Notes under the pieces: generated by a model
What the model saw: the letters and a program-made list of their open reading frames with translations, nothing else
Databases searched by the model: none
What the model was told of the DNA's origin: nothing
Program-made: the position numbers and the translations under genes
In this document: positions 24,186 to 33,801 of the stretch, in pieces
How the letters are laid out: each line of letters opens with the position of its first letter
How positions within the stretch are numbered: the first letter of the stretch is position 1
Origin: an uncultured Pseudomonadota bacterium
Lineage (GTDB): Bacteria > Myxococcota_A > Bradymonadia > Bradymonadales > GCA-2716585
NCBI GenBank assembly: GCA_937123825.1
Contig: CAKZKQ010000313.1
Coordinates: 1 to 64,000 of the forward strand
DNA length: 64,000 nt
Direction of reading: 5' to 3'

Positions 24186-26180
24186 ATGAATGGACAGCAC
24201 AAAGCCATCGCCGCAGGAGCGGCGGTGGTTTTCATCGCCGTGTTGGTGGTGACAGAAGGGATGAGCGGCGGTGGGGGCTGGGAGCGGCGCCAGAAGGTCT
24301 TGAAGCAGATCCCGGACGACCCCGACATCCTCATCAACATCACCTACGGGGATCTGCCGGCGACCAGCGACATGGTGCAGCTTGGCAAGCGGGCCACGCC
24401 GGCGATCGCCAACTGCTTGATCAACAACATGGAACCGGGCATCCGGGCTTCGTGCGCGGAGGTCTTGACCGCCACCCGCGACGCGCGGGCCATCGACCCC
24501 TTGATGGACGCGCTCGATGATCCCAGCGGCCGGGTGGTCAGCATGGCGCTCCAGTCGCTCAGCGCCGTCGAGACGCGCAAACCCACCAAGCGGCTGCTGA
24601 AGATGATGAAGCGGCCCAACGTGCCCAGCTACCTGCGCAACGAGGCCGTCCTGGCGCTGGGCCGCATGGGTGACCCCAAGGCCATCGACCCGTTGATGGA
24701 CTACTTTGAGGACACCTGGGATCCGGCGGCGCAGAAGGCGCTGTGGGACATGCGCCATCGCCTGGACGAGGACAACTTTGAGACGCTCTTTGTCGATCCG
24801 CTTGAAGAAGACGATGAAGACAACCTGCCGCCGCAAGAGGTGATCGCCTTTGCGGTGGAGCGCTCGGGGGATTTGAGGCTCGAAGACGCCGTCGATCCTT
24901 TGATGGAGCACTACGAGCAGCACCCCTACCTGCAAAACCGGATCATCTACAACCTGGGTCGGATCGGCGACGACGACGCGGTGGAGTTCCTTGAAGGCCT
25001 GCTGGACATGACCGCCGAGGCCAGGCTGCTCAACAACGTCACCTTTGCCCTCCAGCGCCTCAAACAGGACGTGGTGCCCTTTTTGCGCAAGGCCCTGAAC
25101 GACCGGCGCGCCTACATCCGCTTCAACGCCGCCTTTGTGGCAGGGGATTTGGGTGAGCGGGCGTTGGTGCCGGAGTTGATCAAGGCGCTGAGCGATCCCA
25201 ACGACATCGTGCGCAGCGAGGCGGCGGTGGCGCTTGGCAGCATTGGCGACGCGGGGGCCATCCCTGCCCTTGAGGCCACCACCAAGGTTAAGAACCCGGT
25301 GGTGCGCCGCGACGCGGTGCTGGCGCTGGCCAGGATCGACTATAAGGGCAACCGGGAGCGCATCTTGACGGAGCTGTTGACCAGCAAACAGACCGGGGTG
25401 CGCAACAAGGCCATCGGGGTCCTGGGGTACATGAAGGACAAGGCGGCGATCCCGACCGTCATCCGCCGCCTCAACCCCGATTATTACGGCGACCAGAGCC
25501 TTGGTTTGGCCTTCCTGGCGCAGTTTGACAAGGTCGAAGACCCGGACGCGCTGGCTTTCTTGATGCGCGTGGCGGCGGGCAACGGCGAGCGCCAGCAGGC
25601 GTTGGTTTTGCTGGCCCGGTTTGCCGATGAGCGCACGCGCTTTATGTTGCGGGCCTGGCTGCACCAGGACAGCGGTCAGGCGTCGCAGTTGATGCGTGCA
25701 TTGGCGCGCATGGAAGACAAGGAGAGCGTGGCGTTGGCGCGCAAGTGGTTTGAGCAGACCGGCGCACCCCAGGCCCAGCTCTATGCCGGCTTCCTGCTGG
25801 CGGCCACGGGGGACAAGGCGGGGGCGGACTTGCTCCTCGATGCGTTGGAGAACGGTCCCGTGGAGCGCAAGCGCGTGGCGGCCATGATCCTGACCCAGTT
25901 TGACATCTCGCGCTTTGACACCCGCGATCGTCTGTTGGCCATGTTGGAGCACCCGGACGTCTATGTGCGGCTTTATGCGGCCAGGCCGCTGGCGCATCAC
26001 GGCGAGCAGAAGGCGGTGGTGCGGTTGCGCAAGGAGTTGGACAAGCGCACGCCCTTTATCCGCGATGAGGTGCTGGACATCGTGGAGCGGCTGCCGCCGT
26101 CTCGCCGGGAGAAGATCGTCAAAGAGTGGTCAAACAAGGCCAAGCGCCTGCGCCGCAAAGAGCTGGAGCGCCTGCTGTGA
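24186..26180 (+). CDS. membrane-anchored HEAT-repeat protein
   Basis: 664 residues. The ATG at 24186 follows AAGGAG; a longer frame upstream has no support. An N-terminal hydrophobic segment (about 7-25) is an uncleaved anchor or signal. The rest is at least ten HEAT/PBS-lyase-type repeats of about 30 residues: DPLMDALDDPSGRVVSMALQ, DPLMDYFEDTW, VPELIKALSDPNDIVRSEAA, IPALEATTKVKNPVVRRDAV and others. These form a superhelical binding surface; no catalytic motif is seen. The stop overlaps the GTG of the following O-antigen-ligase-like gene, so the two proteins are probably made in a fixed ratio and may work together at the envelope. Confidence 0.85.
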   Translation: MNGQHKAIAAGAAVVFIAVLVVTEGMSGGGGWERRQKVLKQIPDDPDILINITYGDLPATSDMVQLGKRATPAIANCLINNMEPGIRASCAEVLTATRDARAIDPLMDALDDPSGRVVSMALQSLSAVETRKPTKRLLKMMKRPNVPSYLRNEAVLALGRMGDPKAIDPLMDYFEDTWDPAAQKALWDMRHRLDEDNFETLFVDPLEEDDEDNLPPQEVIAFAVERSGDLRLEDAVDPLMEHYEQHPYLQNRIIYNLGRIGDDDAVEFLEGLLDMTAEARLLNNVTFALQRLKQDVVPFLRKALNDRRAYIRFNAAFVAGDLGERALVPELIKALSDPNDIVRSEAAVALGSIGDAGAIPALEATTKVKNPVVRRDAVLALARIDYKGNRERILTELLTSKQTGVRNKAIGVLGYMKDKAAIPTVIRRLNPDYYGDQSLGLAFLAQFDKVEDPDALAFLMRVAAGNGERQQALVLLARFADERTRFMLRAWLHQDSGQASQLMRALARMEDKESVALARKWFEQTGAPQAQLYAGFLLAATGDKAGADLLLDALENGPVERKRVAAMILTQFDISRFDTRDRLLAMLEHPDVYVRLYAARPLAHHGEQKAVVRLRKELDKRTPFIRDEVLDIVERLPPSRREKIVKEWSNKAKRLRRKELERLL

Positions 26181-27952
26181 ACCCAGCCTTGATCCCATGG
26201 CCCGGCAAGGGCCCCTCTGGCAGCCAACGCGCCAGTGTGCCACTGGCCAGCGCCCTGCTCTGTGCTCTGGTCCTGGCCTGGATGCCGGGGTTGCCGCACG
26301 CTGGCGCGCTGCGCTTGTGGTTGATGGCGGCGGTGGTGCCCTGCTTTGCGCTCTGGGAGGGCCTGCGCCCTGCCGAAGGGCGTCATCTGGCGCCCTGGGC
26401 GGCGCTGGCGTTTGTGTTGGCGCTCGGCGCTGCGTTTCGGGACGCGCCGGGGGCGTCGCTGCAAGCGGCGATGATGACGGTGGGGATGTCGGCGGCGCTC
26501 TTGCTGGGATTGAGGACGGACCGCCGCGCGCCGCTGGACGTGGCCAGCGCCCTGGCAGGGGCTTTGGCGGCGGCGCCCGTGTGGTGGGGTTCACAATCGC
26601 TCAAAGGGGCGTTGTGTCACCTGACGCCGGACCTTGATGGGTGTTTGCCCACCAAGGCCGAGCCAGCCGCGCCCTGGTGGGGAGACGGCGGCACCTTTGG
26701 CAACCCGGACTGGCTGGCAGGTTTTTTGGTCTTGACGCTGATCTGGACCACTGGATCGCTCTTGAGGACCCTTCAAGGCGCCCCTCGGCGCTGGCGCCTG
26801 GGTTTGTTGACGGCCTCGGGCATTTTTCAGTGCTCGGCGTTGGTGGCGTTGGAGAGCATGGGCGCAGCGGTGGCGCTGGGGGCTGCGGGCGCGGCCACGG
26901 CGTTGGTGTGGGGCTGGCAAAAGGGGCCGCGCGGCAAGCGCGTCGCGATGGCCGGCGCGCTGGCGCTCGCCGTTGGGGCGCTGGGCGCGCTGTGGTCGTG
27001 GCCCTCTTTGGTCGAGCATCTTCAAGGGCGTGCTTATTTGTGGCGGCTGTCGTTGGACGTGATCGCCGATGGGGGGCTGTCGGGTGTGGGCGCGGGGCAT
27101 TTTCATGGGCATTTTCTTCAGGCCCAGGCTGACTGGTTGGCGTCCAACCCAGCACAGGCTCACCTGTGGACCAACGCGCACCACGCCCACAACGAGGCCT
27201 TGCAAGCCGCCGCGGTCCACGGCGCGCTGGGGCTGCTGCTGCTGTGGCCGCTGGGGCGAGCAGCGAGGAGGACTCAGGTCAGCGCTCCGTGGGCGGCGAC
27301 GACGGCGTTCTGGGTCATGGCAATGGTCTCCATGCCGCTGTCCGAGCCCGCCACCGCGTGGCTGGTGGCGTTTGGGGCCGGTGTGGTCCTGCGCAGCGTC
27401 GAACGCCGCCAGCGCAAGGCCGACGCCCCCAACACCAGGCCCCGAGGAGCGGGGCGCGTCTGGCGGCCGCTGGCGATCGCGGTGGCGGCGGCGGTGTTGA
27501 TTGTGGGCACGGGCAACTTGATGGGTCAGCGCTTGCTGGTGCGCGGCGTCGAGGCCCGGGACACAGTGCTCTTGGAGCGCGCACAGGCGCTGATGCTTCA
27601 CCCTGCGCGGGCGCGGCATCATCTGGCGCTGGCGCTCTTGGAGGAGGATCGCCCCGGGGAGGCCATGGAGGCAGCCTCAGCGGCGCTCGACGCCGATCCG
27701 TCCACGGCCAACTGGGTCTTGCTGGGCCGCGCGGCGGTGGCGCTGGGCGATCATCAGGCCGGGATCAGGGCGTTTCGGCACGCCGTGCGCTTGCATCCCC
27801 AACTCTTTGCCGGGCACTTCAACCTGGCCAGCACCTACGAGGGCATGGGCGATCGCCGCACAGCGTGCCGACACGCGCTGCGGGCCCACAGCCTGCGCCC
27901 CACCGACCCGCGCCTGCCCAACATCCCCTCCAAAAAAGCCTGCCAGCGGTAG
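26177..27952 (+). CDS. O-antigen ligase/polymerase-like membrane protein with TPR tail
   Basis: 591 residues from a GTG at 26177 that overlaps the preceding TGA (GTGA). About ten membrane segments cover residues about 20-440. The motif GGTFGNPDWLAGFL and the periplasmic-loop AHNEALQAAAVHGALGLLLL (His-Asn then Gly) are characteristic of the Wzy_C/WaaL family, which joins lipid-linked sugar polymers to lipid A or proteins. A C-terminal cytoplasmic or periplasmic TPR region (about 455-585) is common in the PglL-like and myxobacterial members. The glycan and acceptor are unknown. Confidence 0.8.
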   Translation: MNPALIPWPGKGPSGSQRASVPLASALLCALVLAWMPGLPHAGALRLWLMAAVVPCFALWEGLRPAEGRHLAPWAALAFVLALGAAFRDAPGASLQAAMMTVGMSAALLLGLRTDRRAPLDVASALAGALAAAPVWWGSQSLKGALCHLTPDLDGCLPTKAEPAAPWWGDGGTFGNPDWLAGFLVLTLIWTTGSLLRTLQGAPRRWRLGLLTASGIFQCSALVALESMGAAVALGAAGAATALVWGWQKGPRGKRVAMAGALALAVGALGALWSWPSLVEHLQGRAYLWRLSLDVIADGGLSGVGAGHFHGHFLQAQADWLASNPAQAHLWTNAHHAHNEALQAAAVHGALGLLLLWPLGRAARRTQVSAPWAATTAFWVMAMVSMPLSEPATAWLVAFGAGVVLRSVERRQRKADAPNTRPRGAGRVWRPLAIAVAAAVLIVGTGNLMGQRLLVRGVEARDTVLLERAQALMLHPARARHHLALALLEEDRPGEAMEAASAALDADPSTANWVLLGRAAVALGDHQAGIRAFRHAVRLHPQLFAGHFNLASTYEGMGDRRTACRHALRAHSLRPTDPRLPNIPSKKACQR

Positions 27953-28080
27953 AGCGCTCCTGGCCACACAGCCCCACGTAATTGGCGCTCTATGCGCGAA
28001 CCTCCTATGATGGGGGGAGCCATTGGACTCCAAACCATCGGCACTGAACGGTGCTGACTTGCCTCGGGGTTTGCGCCTCT

Positions 28081-28437
28081 ATGCTGCGACACTTCAACGT
28101 CTTTGAGTTGCGATCAAACATGCGCGTGGTGCTCTTTGGGGCCCTGCTCTTGTTGATTGGCATCGGCGCTGTCACGGCCATTCTCAAGCGCGGTGAATTT
28201 GCAGAAGAAGCTCGTCAGAGCGCACTTGAGCAATGTGCCCAGGACCCAGACTTTGACTGTGCGCTGATCGACAAGCACCACAAAGAGTGTTTTGAGGTGT
28301 CGTACAGCAGCGGCGGTCGTCACAGCGGACACGGGTTCAACATCAACACGTACAACGCGTGCTTGAAGATGGGCAAAGCGGCCTACAAAAAATTGATGCG
28401 CCAGCGCGCCAAAGAGGCCAGGGACGAGGTTTTGTGA
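28081..28437 (+). CDS. small single-pass membrane protein, unknown
   Basis: 118 residues from the ATG at 28081; GTG at 28051 and ATG at 28120 are alternatives and none has a good ribosome site. One membrane segment (VVLFGALLLLIGIGAVTAIL) precedes a short soluble domain with conserved-looking Cys (EQCAQDPDFDC, KECFEVS, NACLKMG) and a basic end (KKLMRQRAKEARDE). The four cysteines could form two disulfides in the periplasm. Codon use fits a real gene. No family is recognised. Confidence 0.6.
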   Translation: MLRHFNVFELRSNMRVVLFGALLLLIGIGAVTAILKRGEFAEEARQSALEQCAQDPDFDCALIDKHHKECFEVSYSSGGRHSGHGFNINTYNACLKMGKAAYKKLMRQRAKEARDEVL

Positions 28438-28478
28438 GGCCGTGGGGCAAGCAGACCAAGACAACACATCCACCAGTG

Positions 28479-28640
28479 ATACCAAGATGCAGACGAAAGG
28501 CTTGCTTTGGGGCGAGCAATGATGAGTTCCAGGGGCCTCGGGTCGAGCGCAGCTGTAGCACCGCTACCGCAAGCGAGTCACGTGGTTCCTGGGACCATCA
28601 GGGCCGCCCCAAAGTAAGTCGGACGTCTGCAACTTGGTAT
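28479..28640. repeat. 162-bp structured repeat element, copy 2
   Basis: Same length and fold as 2918-3079: begins ATACCAAG, ends CTTGGTAT. Both arms of the second stem change together (CTTTGGGGCG/CGCCCCAAAG here), and the terminal stem changes at two paired positions. The apical hairpin is GTAGC-ACC-GCTAC here and GTGGC-ATA-GCCAC in copy 1, and the inner stem grows to CCAGGGGCC/GGTTCCTGG. It lies 41 bases after the small membrane protein stop and 304 bases before a kinase gene. Confidence 0.85.
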
Positions 28641-28943
28641 GAAATTGGCGCCTGCTGATGATTGCGTGCGCCTTGGCACCGCCCATTGAGGGTGGCACCA
28701 GAGCACGCCAAATCGCTTGCGCGCCAAGCCGCGACCACCACCGTCAGCGATGTTACGGCACGGCGGTTGCATTTATGAATTGTCAGGGGATCTGAAAGCG
28801 ACGGCTTCAGCAGCGCCCCGTCAATGTCGAGGTGACCAGAGACCGACAAGCGCTCGGCTCAATGGCACAACACATCCACACCGATCGCAAAACATTTGCA
28901 TCCTTTATGATCGGACCTGGATGTATCAAAAGGGGAAGGGGAT
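28641..28943. other. kinase upstream region
   Basis: 303 bases between the repeat and the first tandem kinase. I see no gene. A purine-rich ribosome site (GGAAGGGG) ends it. No convincing promoter hexamers were found. Confidence 0.4.
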
Positions 28944-31055
28944 ATGTCGGGCCAGCAACCCACAGTTTACGGCGAAAGATACGAGGTCGAACGCCTGCTG
29001 GCGTCGGGGAGCATGGGCGACGTTTTTGTCGCTCGCCACAAGCTCACGGGCCAGCGTGTGGCGCTCAAGGTGCTCTTTCCAAACGTCGCCCGCAACGTCG
29101 GCGGTGTGGAGCGCTTCTTGACCGAGATCCGCGCCGCCAGCTCCATTGAGCACGAAGGCGTCATCCGCATCTTTGATGCCGGCGAGGACAACGGCGCCTT
29201 TTATTACGCCATGGAGCTGCTTGACGGGCAGACGCTGGGTCAATGGCTGGCCGCAAAGCCCAGGTCCCTGGCCCAGGCCCTGGAATTGATCCACCAAATG
29301 CTTGGGGCGTTGGCCGCAGCCCACGACAAAGGCATCGTCCACCGGGACATCAAGCCCGAAAACATCTTCGTCTTTAAGCAACCAGACGGGACTGAAGGGG
29401 TCAAACTGCTGGACTTTGGCATCGCGCGCAATCTGCACAACATCCGCCTGACCCAGACCGGGCACACACTGGGCACCCCCATTTACATGAGCCCGGAGCA
29501 AGCCACCGATCCCCAAAACATCGGCCCTCCCTCCGATGTCTGGTCCGTGGGTGTCCTGCTTTATGAACTCATCACCGGGCAAGTGCCCTTTGACGCCGAA
29601 ACACCACAAGCCATCTGCATCCGGGCCATTTGCACAGCCCACGCGCCCCTGAGCCAGTGGGTGCCCAGTGTCTCCCCCACCCTCGAAGCCCTCATCGACC
29701 GTTGCCTGAGCAAAACCGCCTACGGCCGTCCTCAAAACGCAGGTCAGTTGGAGGCAGAGTTGAACCGGGTGCTTGAGGAGTGTTCACAACAGGGGGCGGC
29801 CACACCAGCCCCCAAACCCCACAAGGCCCCCACCAGCCCTCCACCCAACCCGGACCTCTCATCAGCCTCCGCCAGCGCCGACGCGCTGCGGGCTTCGGGC
29901 TCTGTTCAGACCATGATGAGCCCAATGCCACCGGCCATCGCCGACCCGACCTCACCACTGACCACCGCTGCCAAACCCCCGCTCAGAGCGCTGCCAGACC
30001 ACGTCCCCGCCCCCGACGATGACCATATCCCCACACAAACATTCGAACGCAGCCCACTGGACGCCTGGAGAGAAGAGCAAGCGCGCCCCCTGGGCACCGC
30101 TCTGCTCAAAATCCGCCAGATGATCGACTCCCAGGAAATCACCATCCCCACCCCAAAGCCACCCCCCACTGCCCCCACCCAGCCCTCCCAACAAACCCTC
30201 CATGACTGGCTTCAAACCGCTCGCCCGCCACTGATGCTGACCATGAGCATCATCCACCAAACGCTCGGCGCGCTGGCCCAACTGCACCACCAGGGACTGG
30301 TCCATCTGGACGTTCGCCCCCAAAACATCATGGTGACCTCCGACGCGGATGGAGGGTTTGAGGCGGTGCTGCTTGACTGTGGTCAAGCTTACAGCCTCCG
30401 AGACAGCGCAGCGTTGGCCAGCAGCCACGCATTGGGCCAGCCGGCCTACATGAGCCCCGAGCAGACCAACGCCCCCCAACGCATCTGCCCCGCCTCCGAT
30501 GTCTGGTCCGTCGGCGTCCTGCTCTACAAAATCGTCACTGGCCGCGTCCCCTTTGACGCCCCCACACCCCAGGACGTCTCCATCCGCGCCCTGTGCAACC
30601 CCCACATCCCAGTGCGGCAGCTTGCCCCCGACGTTCCACCTGGCCTCGAAACCCTCATCGACCAATGCCTCATCAAAAACCCCGCCGAACGCATCCTCAA
30701 CGCCGCCGTGCTTCAAACCGCGCTCAGCATGCTCATCGCGCTGCCAGAGTCGGCCACCATGCACGAGCACACCACGCTGGCCCTGGGTCCGCCCCCCAAC
30801 ACTCCAGAGCACCCCTCCAAACCTGAAACCGCACTCAAATCCCAGCCCAAAAAGACCCGAGGGTGCACTCTGGGATTGATGGCGCTCCTGTGCGTCATTG
30901 TGGCGGCGTCGATGGGGCACCCCAATACCAGACAATATGCCCAAATGAGCCTCAAAGCGCTCAGTCGCCCATCCAAAAGTGAACCATTTTCGCCGCACAG
31001 GCCCGCCCGGATGATCACTTCTCCCACCCAAACCCCACCACTGGGCACCCCATGA
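28944..31055 (+). CDS. Ser/Thr kinase with second degenerate kinase C-lobe
   Basis: 703 residues. The first kinase domain (about 12-280) is complete: LASGSMGDV glycine loop (19-27), Lys42, HRD (133-135), Asn140, DFG (157-159), SPEQ and DVWSVGVLLYE. A Pro-rich linker follows, then a second kinase-like region (about 418-600) that starts at the hinge helix: no glycine loop and no ATP lysine, HLD (454-456) for HRD, DCG (478-480) for DFG, but intact SPEQ and DVWSVGVLLYK. The segment at 371-394 (PLDAWREEQARPLGTALLKI) is a further copy of the hinge helix. A C-terminal membrane segment lies near 637-655. It has a tandem paralogue downstream. The second region is probably a regulatory pseudokinase. 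Confidence 0.9.
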   Translation: MSGQQPTVYGERYEVERLLASGSMGDVFVARHKLTGQRVALKVLFPNVARNVGGVERFLTEIRAASSIEHEGVIRIFDAGEDNGAFYYAMELLDGQTLGQWLAAKPRSLAQALELIHQMLGALAAAHDKGIVHRDIKPENIFVFKQPDGTEGVKLLDFGIARNLHNIRLTQTGHTLGTPIYMSPEQATDPQNIGPPSDVWSVGVLLYELITGQVPFDAETPQAICIRAICTAHAPLSQWVPSVSPTLEALIDRCLSKTAYGRPQNAGQLEAELNRVLEECSQQGAATPAPKPHKAPTSPPPNPDLSSASASADALRASGSVQTMMSPMPPAIADPTSPLTTAAKPPLRALPDHVPAPDDDHIPTQTFERSPLDAWREEQARPLGTALLKIRQMIDSQEITIPTPKPPPTAPTQPSQQTLHDWLQTARPPLMLTMSIIHQTLGALAQLHHQGLVHLDVRPQNIMVTSDADGGFEAVLLDCGQAYSLRDSAALASSHALGQPAYMSPEQTNAPQRICPASDVWSVGVLLYKIVTGRVPFDAPTPQDVSIRALCNPHIPVRQLAPDVPPGLETLIDQCLIKNPAERILNAAVLQTALSMLIALPESATMHEHTTLALGPPPNTPEHPSKPETALKSQPKKTRGCTLGLMALLCVIVAASMGHPNTRQYAQMSLKALSRPSKSEPFSPHRPARMITSPTQTPPLGTP

Positions 31056-31604
31056 AGGCCGTCATAGAAGGATCGACAAACCATTACGACCATAGATGCT
31101 GCACTGGTATTGAAAAAATCACAGAAATGAAGCAATATGATGGACAACCGCTCCGGGGACCTCGCCTTCTGAGCAAACATTCAAAGGCTGTGGATTCAAC
31201 CGGATTGTTGGCACTTAAGGCTTGGTATCAGATTGTTCAGCATCGCCCCACACTCAAAAGAACGGTCGTCGGCCGCCTGGCAAAACGCCGACCACAACAC
31301 ACCTTTTGATGTGGATTGATGCCCTGACAGGCAAACAGATTTGGGCTGGGTTTCGAGCAAATCGATGGCTCAGAAAAGGATTGTTTGCATGTTTTGAAGA
31401 GAGGGTTCACTCCTGACAGCTTCAGTTCCACGTGTTGGACGCCGCCCTGAGGCACAGCGCTCGCTGCTGCCCTGGCGCAAGCTCCAAAACATGCGCTGAT
31501 GCCCGTCAAACGCCCCTCCTTGAACCGTCAAGTGGGCTCAAAGTTGATGCTTTGGGCTTATCGATGGCCAACGAGCCGTACTGTCAACCGCGATCTCTGG
31601 TGCC
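31056..31604. other. intergenic region between tandem kinases
   Basis: 549 bases, lower in GC than the flanking genes in its first half. I see no gene, no copy of the 162-bp element and no clear promoter or terminator. An isolated CTTGGTAT at 31221-31228 matches only the last eight bases of the repeat. Confidence 0.4.
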
Positions 31605-33737
31605 ATGCCATACCAGCAACACTCGGTCTATGGCGGACGATACAAGGTCGAACGTCTGCTGGCCTCGGGGAGCATGGGCGATGTTTTTGTCGCCCGACAC
31701 CTGCTCACGGGCCAGCGCGTGGCGCTCAAGGTGCTCTTTCCAAACGTCGCCCGCAACGTCGGCGGCGTTGAGCGCTTTCTCAATGAAATCCGCACCGCCA
31801 GCTCCATCGAACACGAAGGGGTCGTGCGCATCTTTGATGCGGGCGAAGACCACAACACATTTTACTACACCATGGAGCTGCTCGAGGGCATGACCCTCGA
31901 CCGCTGGATGCGCGCCCAGCAAAGGCCTCTTGTGCAGCCCCTGACGCTGATCCACAAAGTGCTGGGCACGTTGGCCGAAGCCCACAGCAAAAACATCATT
32001 CATCGGGACATCAAACCCGAAAACATCTTTGTGTTGAACCACGACGGCGAGCAACCCAACGTCAAACTGCTGGACTTTGGCATCGCGCGCGACCTCCAGG
32101 CCACGCGCATGACCCAGACCGGCCACACGCTCGGCACCCCCGCCTACATGAGCCCCGAGCAAGCCACTGCGCCCCAAAACATCTGCCCAGCCTCAGACGT
32201 GTGGTCGGTGGGCGTGCTCCTCTACGAGGTGGTCACCGGCCATGTCCCCTTTGACGCCGAAACCCCTCAAGCCGTCTGCATCCGCTCCGTGTGCGACCAA
32301 CATGTGCCAGTCAGCAAACTCGTCCCCACCACCCCACCCAAACTCGAAGCCATCATCGACCACTGCCTCAAAAAGTCCCACAAAGCGCGCCCCAACCACG
32401 CCGGAGCGCTGCTGGCCCCACTGCAAGAGGTACTCGATGAACTGGGACCTGCAACCCCACAAAAACCAGCCCCCAAACCCAAAAACGAGCCCTCTCCAAC
32501 CACGACGCACGCGTACACCGACCCCCCTCCGACGGCCGCGCCAGCCCCAAGACCCCCAAACCTTCTGATGAAACCGGCCTTTACGCTGCCGTTTATCCCC
32601 TCCCCCGCTCCCGCGCCGGCCGCCACCACGCAACTGCTGAGCCCCGAAGAGGTCGACGCATGGCAACAAGAGGACGCGCGGCCACTGTCTGGAGCGCTCG
32701 AAGCCGTCCGCAGGATGGCCCGCTCACAAAACCAGATGGCGGCTGGCGCTGACCCCGCCCCCGGCTTGAGCACCGGCCCCGTCGATGTGCTCGCCCGTCA
32801 CAAACAAACGTTTGGCTCGTGGATGCTTAGGGAACAACGCCCCTTGATGCTCTGCCTGGAGCTGCTCCACCGCGCACTGGACGACCTCAAAAGGCTCCAT
32901 CAGCAGGGGCTTGCCCATTTGAACATCCACCCCAAAAACATCCTCGTCCTCTCATCCTCAACAGGGCAACTGGAGATCCGCCTGCGCCCACATGACTGCC
33001 CCCAGGGACCCTTCCCCATCCCCTCGGCCTATGTCAGCCCGGAACAAACGCGCTCCCCCAAAAAAGCCGCCATCACCGCCGACGTCTGGTCCATTGGGGT
33101 CATGCTCTACGAAGTGGTCACCGGACAACTGCCCTTTGAGACCAGCTTCAACGGTGCCGTCCACAAACACCTCCCAGTCCACCAACTCAGGCCTGGCGTC
33201 CACCCCAAACTCGAAGCGCTCATCGACGCCTGCCTCAGCCCCGACCCAAACGAGCGGCCCATCAACGCCATCAAACTCCAGGACGCCCTGTCACAGCTTC
33301 TGACAGCGCCCAACCCAAATGCTGCCCCACAACAGGAACCCAGCGCAGGCGAACCCAGCATTGCCGGACCATCGGGCGATGGAACAATGGTCGAGCAAAA
33401 CCTCGACAGCCACGCCCCACCCATACCGCTGGCCCCCCACACCCCCGCCAGCACCGCGCCGGCGGTGACCCCATCCCCGTCAATGCCCCCGCGCGCCGAA
33501 CAAAAGACCGCGCTGCTGGCCACCACGCGCCCCACCGCCGACAACAACCCCGTCGTCCGTGCCCCCGGACCACCCCAATTCAAAGAGCGGCTGATCGTCA
33601 TTTTTGCTGTGATCGCCGCCGTCATGGCCATCGCAGCACTCCTGCTCAACCCCGCCGTGCGCCAAAACGCCGTCACTGGCCTCGAAGTGCTCGGCATCAT
33701 CGACCCCGCCCCCGAACCCCCCGCCACCACCCCCTGA
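31605..33737 (+). CDS. Ser/Thr kinase with degenerate second C-lobe (tandem paralogue)
   Basis: 710 residues, a paralogue of the kinase at 28944; the first 200 bases of the two genes are nearly identical, indicating recent duplication or conversion. The first domain keeps LASGSMGDV, the lysine in VALKVL, HRD, DFG and SPEQ, so it should be active. The second (about 410-560) starts at the hinge helix (TFGSWMLREQRPLMLCLELL), has HLN for HRD and no DFG, and is thus more degraded than in the neighbour, yet retains SPEQ and DVWSIGVMLYE. An extra hinge-helix copy precedes it (EVDAWQQEDARPLSGALEAV). A C-terminal membrane helix (IVIFAVIAAVMAIAALLL) ends the protein. No ribosome site is evident. Confidence 0.9.
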   Translation: MPYQQHSVYGGRYKVERLLASGSMGDVFVARHLLTGQRVALKVLFPNVARNVGGVERFLNEIRTASSIEHEGVVRIFDAGEDHNTFYYTMELLEGMTLDRWMRAQQRPLVQPLTLIHKVLGTLAEAHSKNIIHRDIKPENIFVLNHDGEQPNVKLLDFGIARDLQATRMTQTGHTLGTPAYMSPEQATAPQNICPASDVWSVGVLLYEVVTGHVPFDAETPQAVCIRSVCDQHVPVSKLVPTTPPKLEAIIDHCLKKSHKARPNHAGALLAPLQEVLDELGPATPQKPAPKPKNEPSPTTTHAYTDPPPTAAPAPRPPNLLMKPAFTLPFIPSPAPAPAATTQLLSPEEVDAWQQEDARPLSGALEAVRRMARSQNQMAAGADPAPGLSTGPVDVLARHKQTFGSWMLREQRPLMLCLELLHRALDDLKRLHQQGLAHLNIHPKNILVLSSSTGQLEIRLRPHDCPQGPFPIPSAYVSPEQTRSPKKAAITADVWSIGVMLYEVVTGQLPFETSFNGAVHKHLPVHQLRPGVHPKLEALIDACLSPDPNERPINAIKLQDALSQLLTAPNPNAAPQQEPSAGEPSIAGPSGDGTMVEQNLDSHAPPIPLAPHTPASTAPAVTPSPSMPPRAEQKTALLATTRPTADNNPVVRAPGPPQFKERLIVIFAVIAAVMAIAALLLNPAVRQNAVTGLEVLGIIDPAPEPPATTP

Positions 33738-33801
33738 GCACCCCGATGGCCACGCCCTGGCTTGAAATGCACACCACGTTGGGCCAACATAAAGGCCTTA
33801 A

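Noticed and set aside
31221..31228. CTTGGTAT between the tandem kinases as another copy of the 162-bp element
   Set aside because: Only eight bases match; no partner ATACCAAG arm or internal stems are found nearby.
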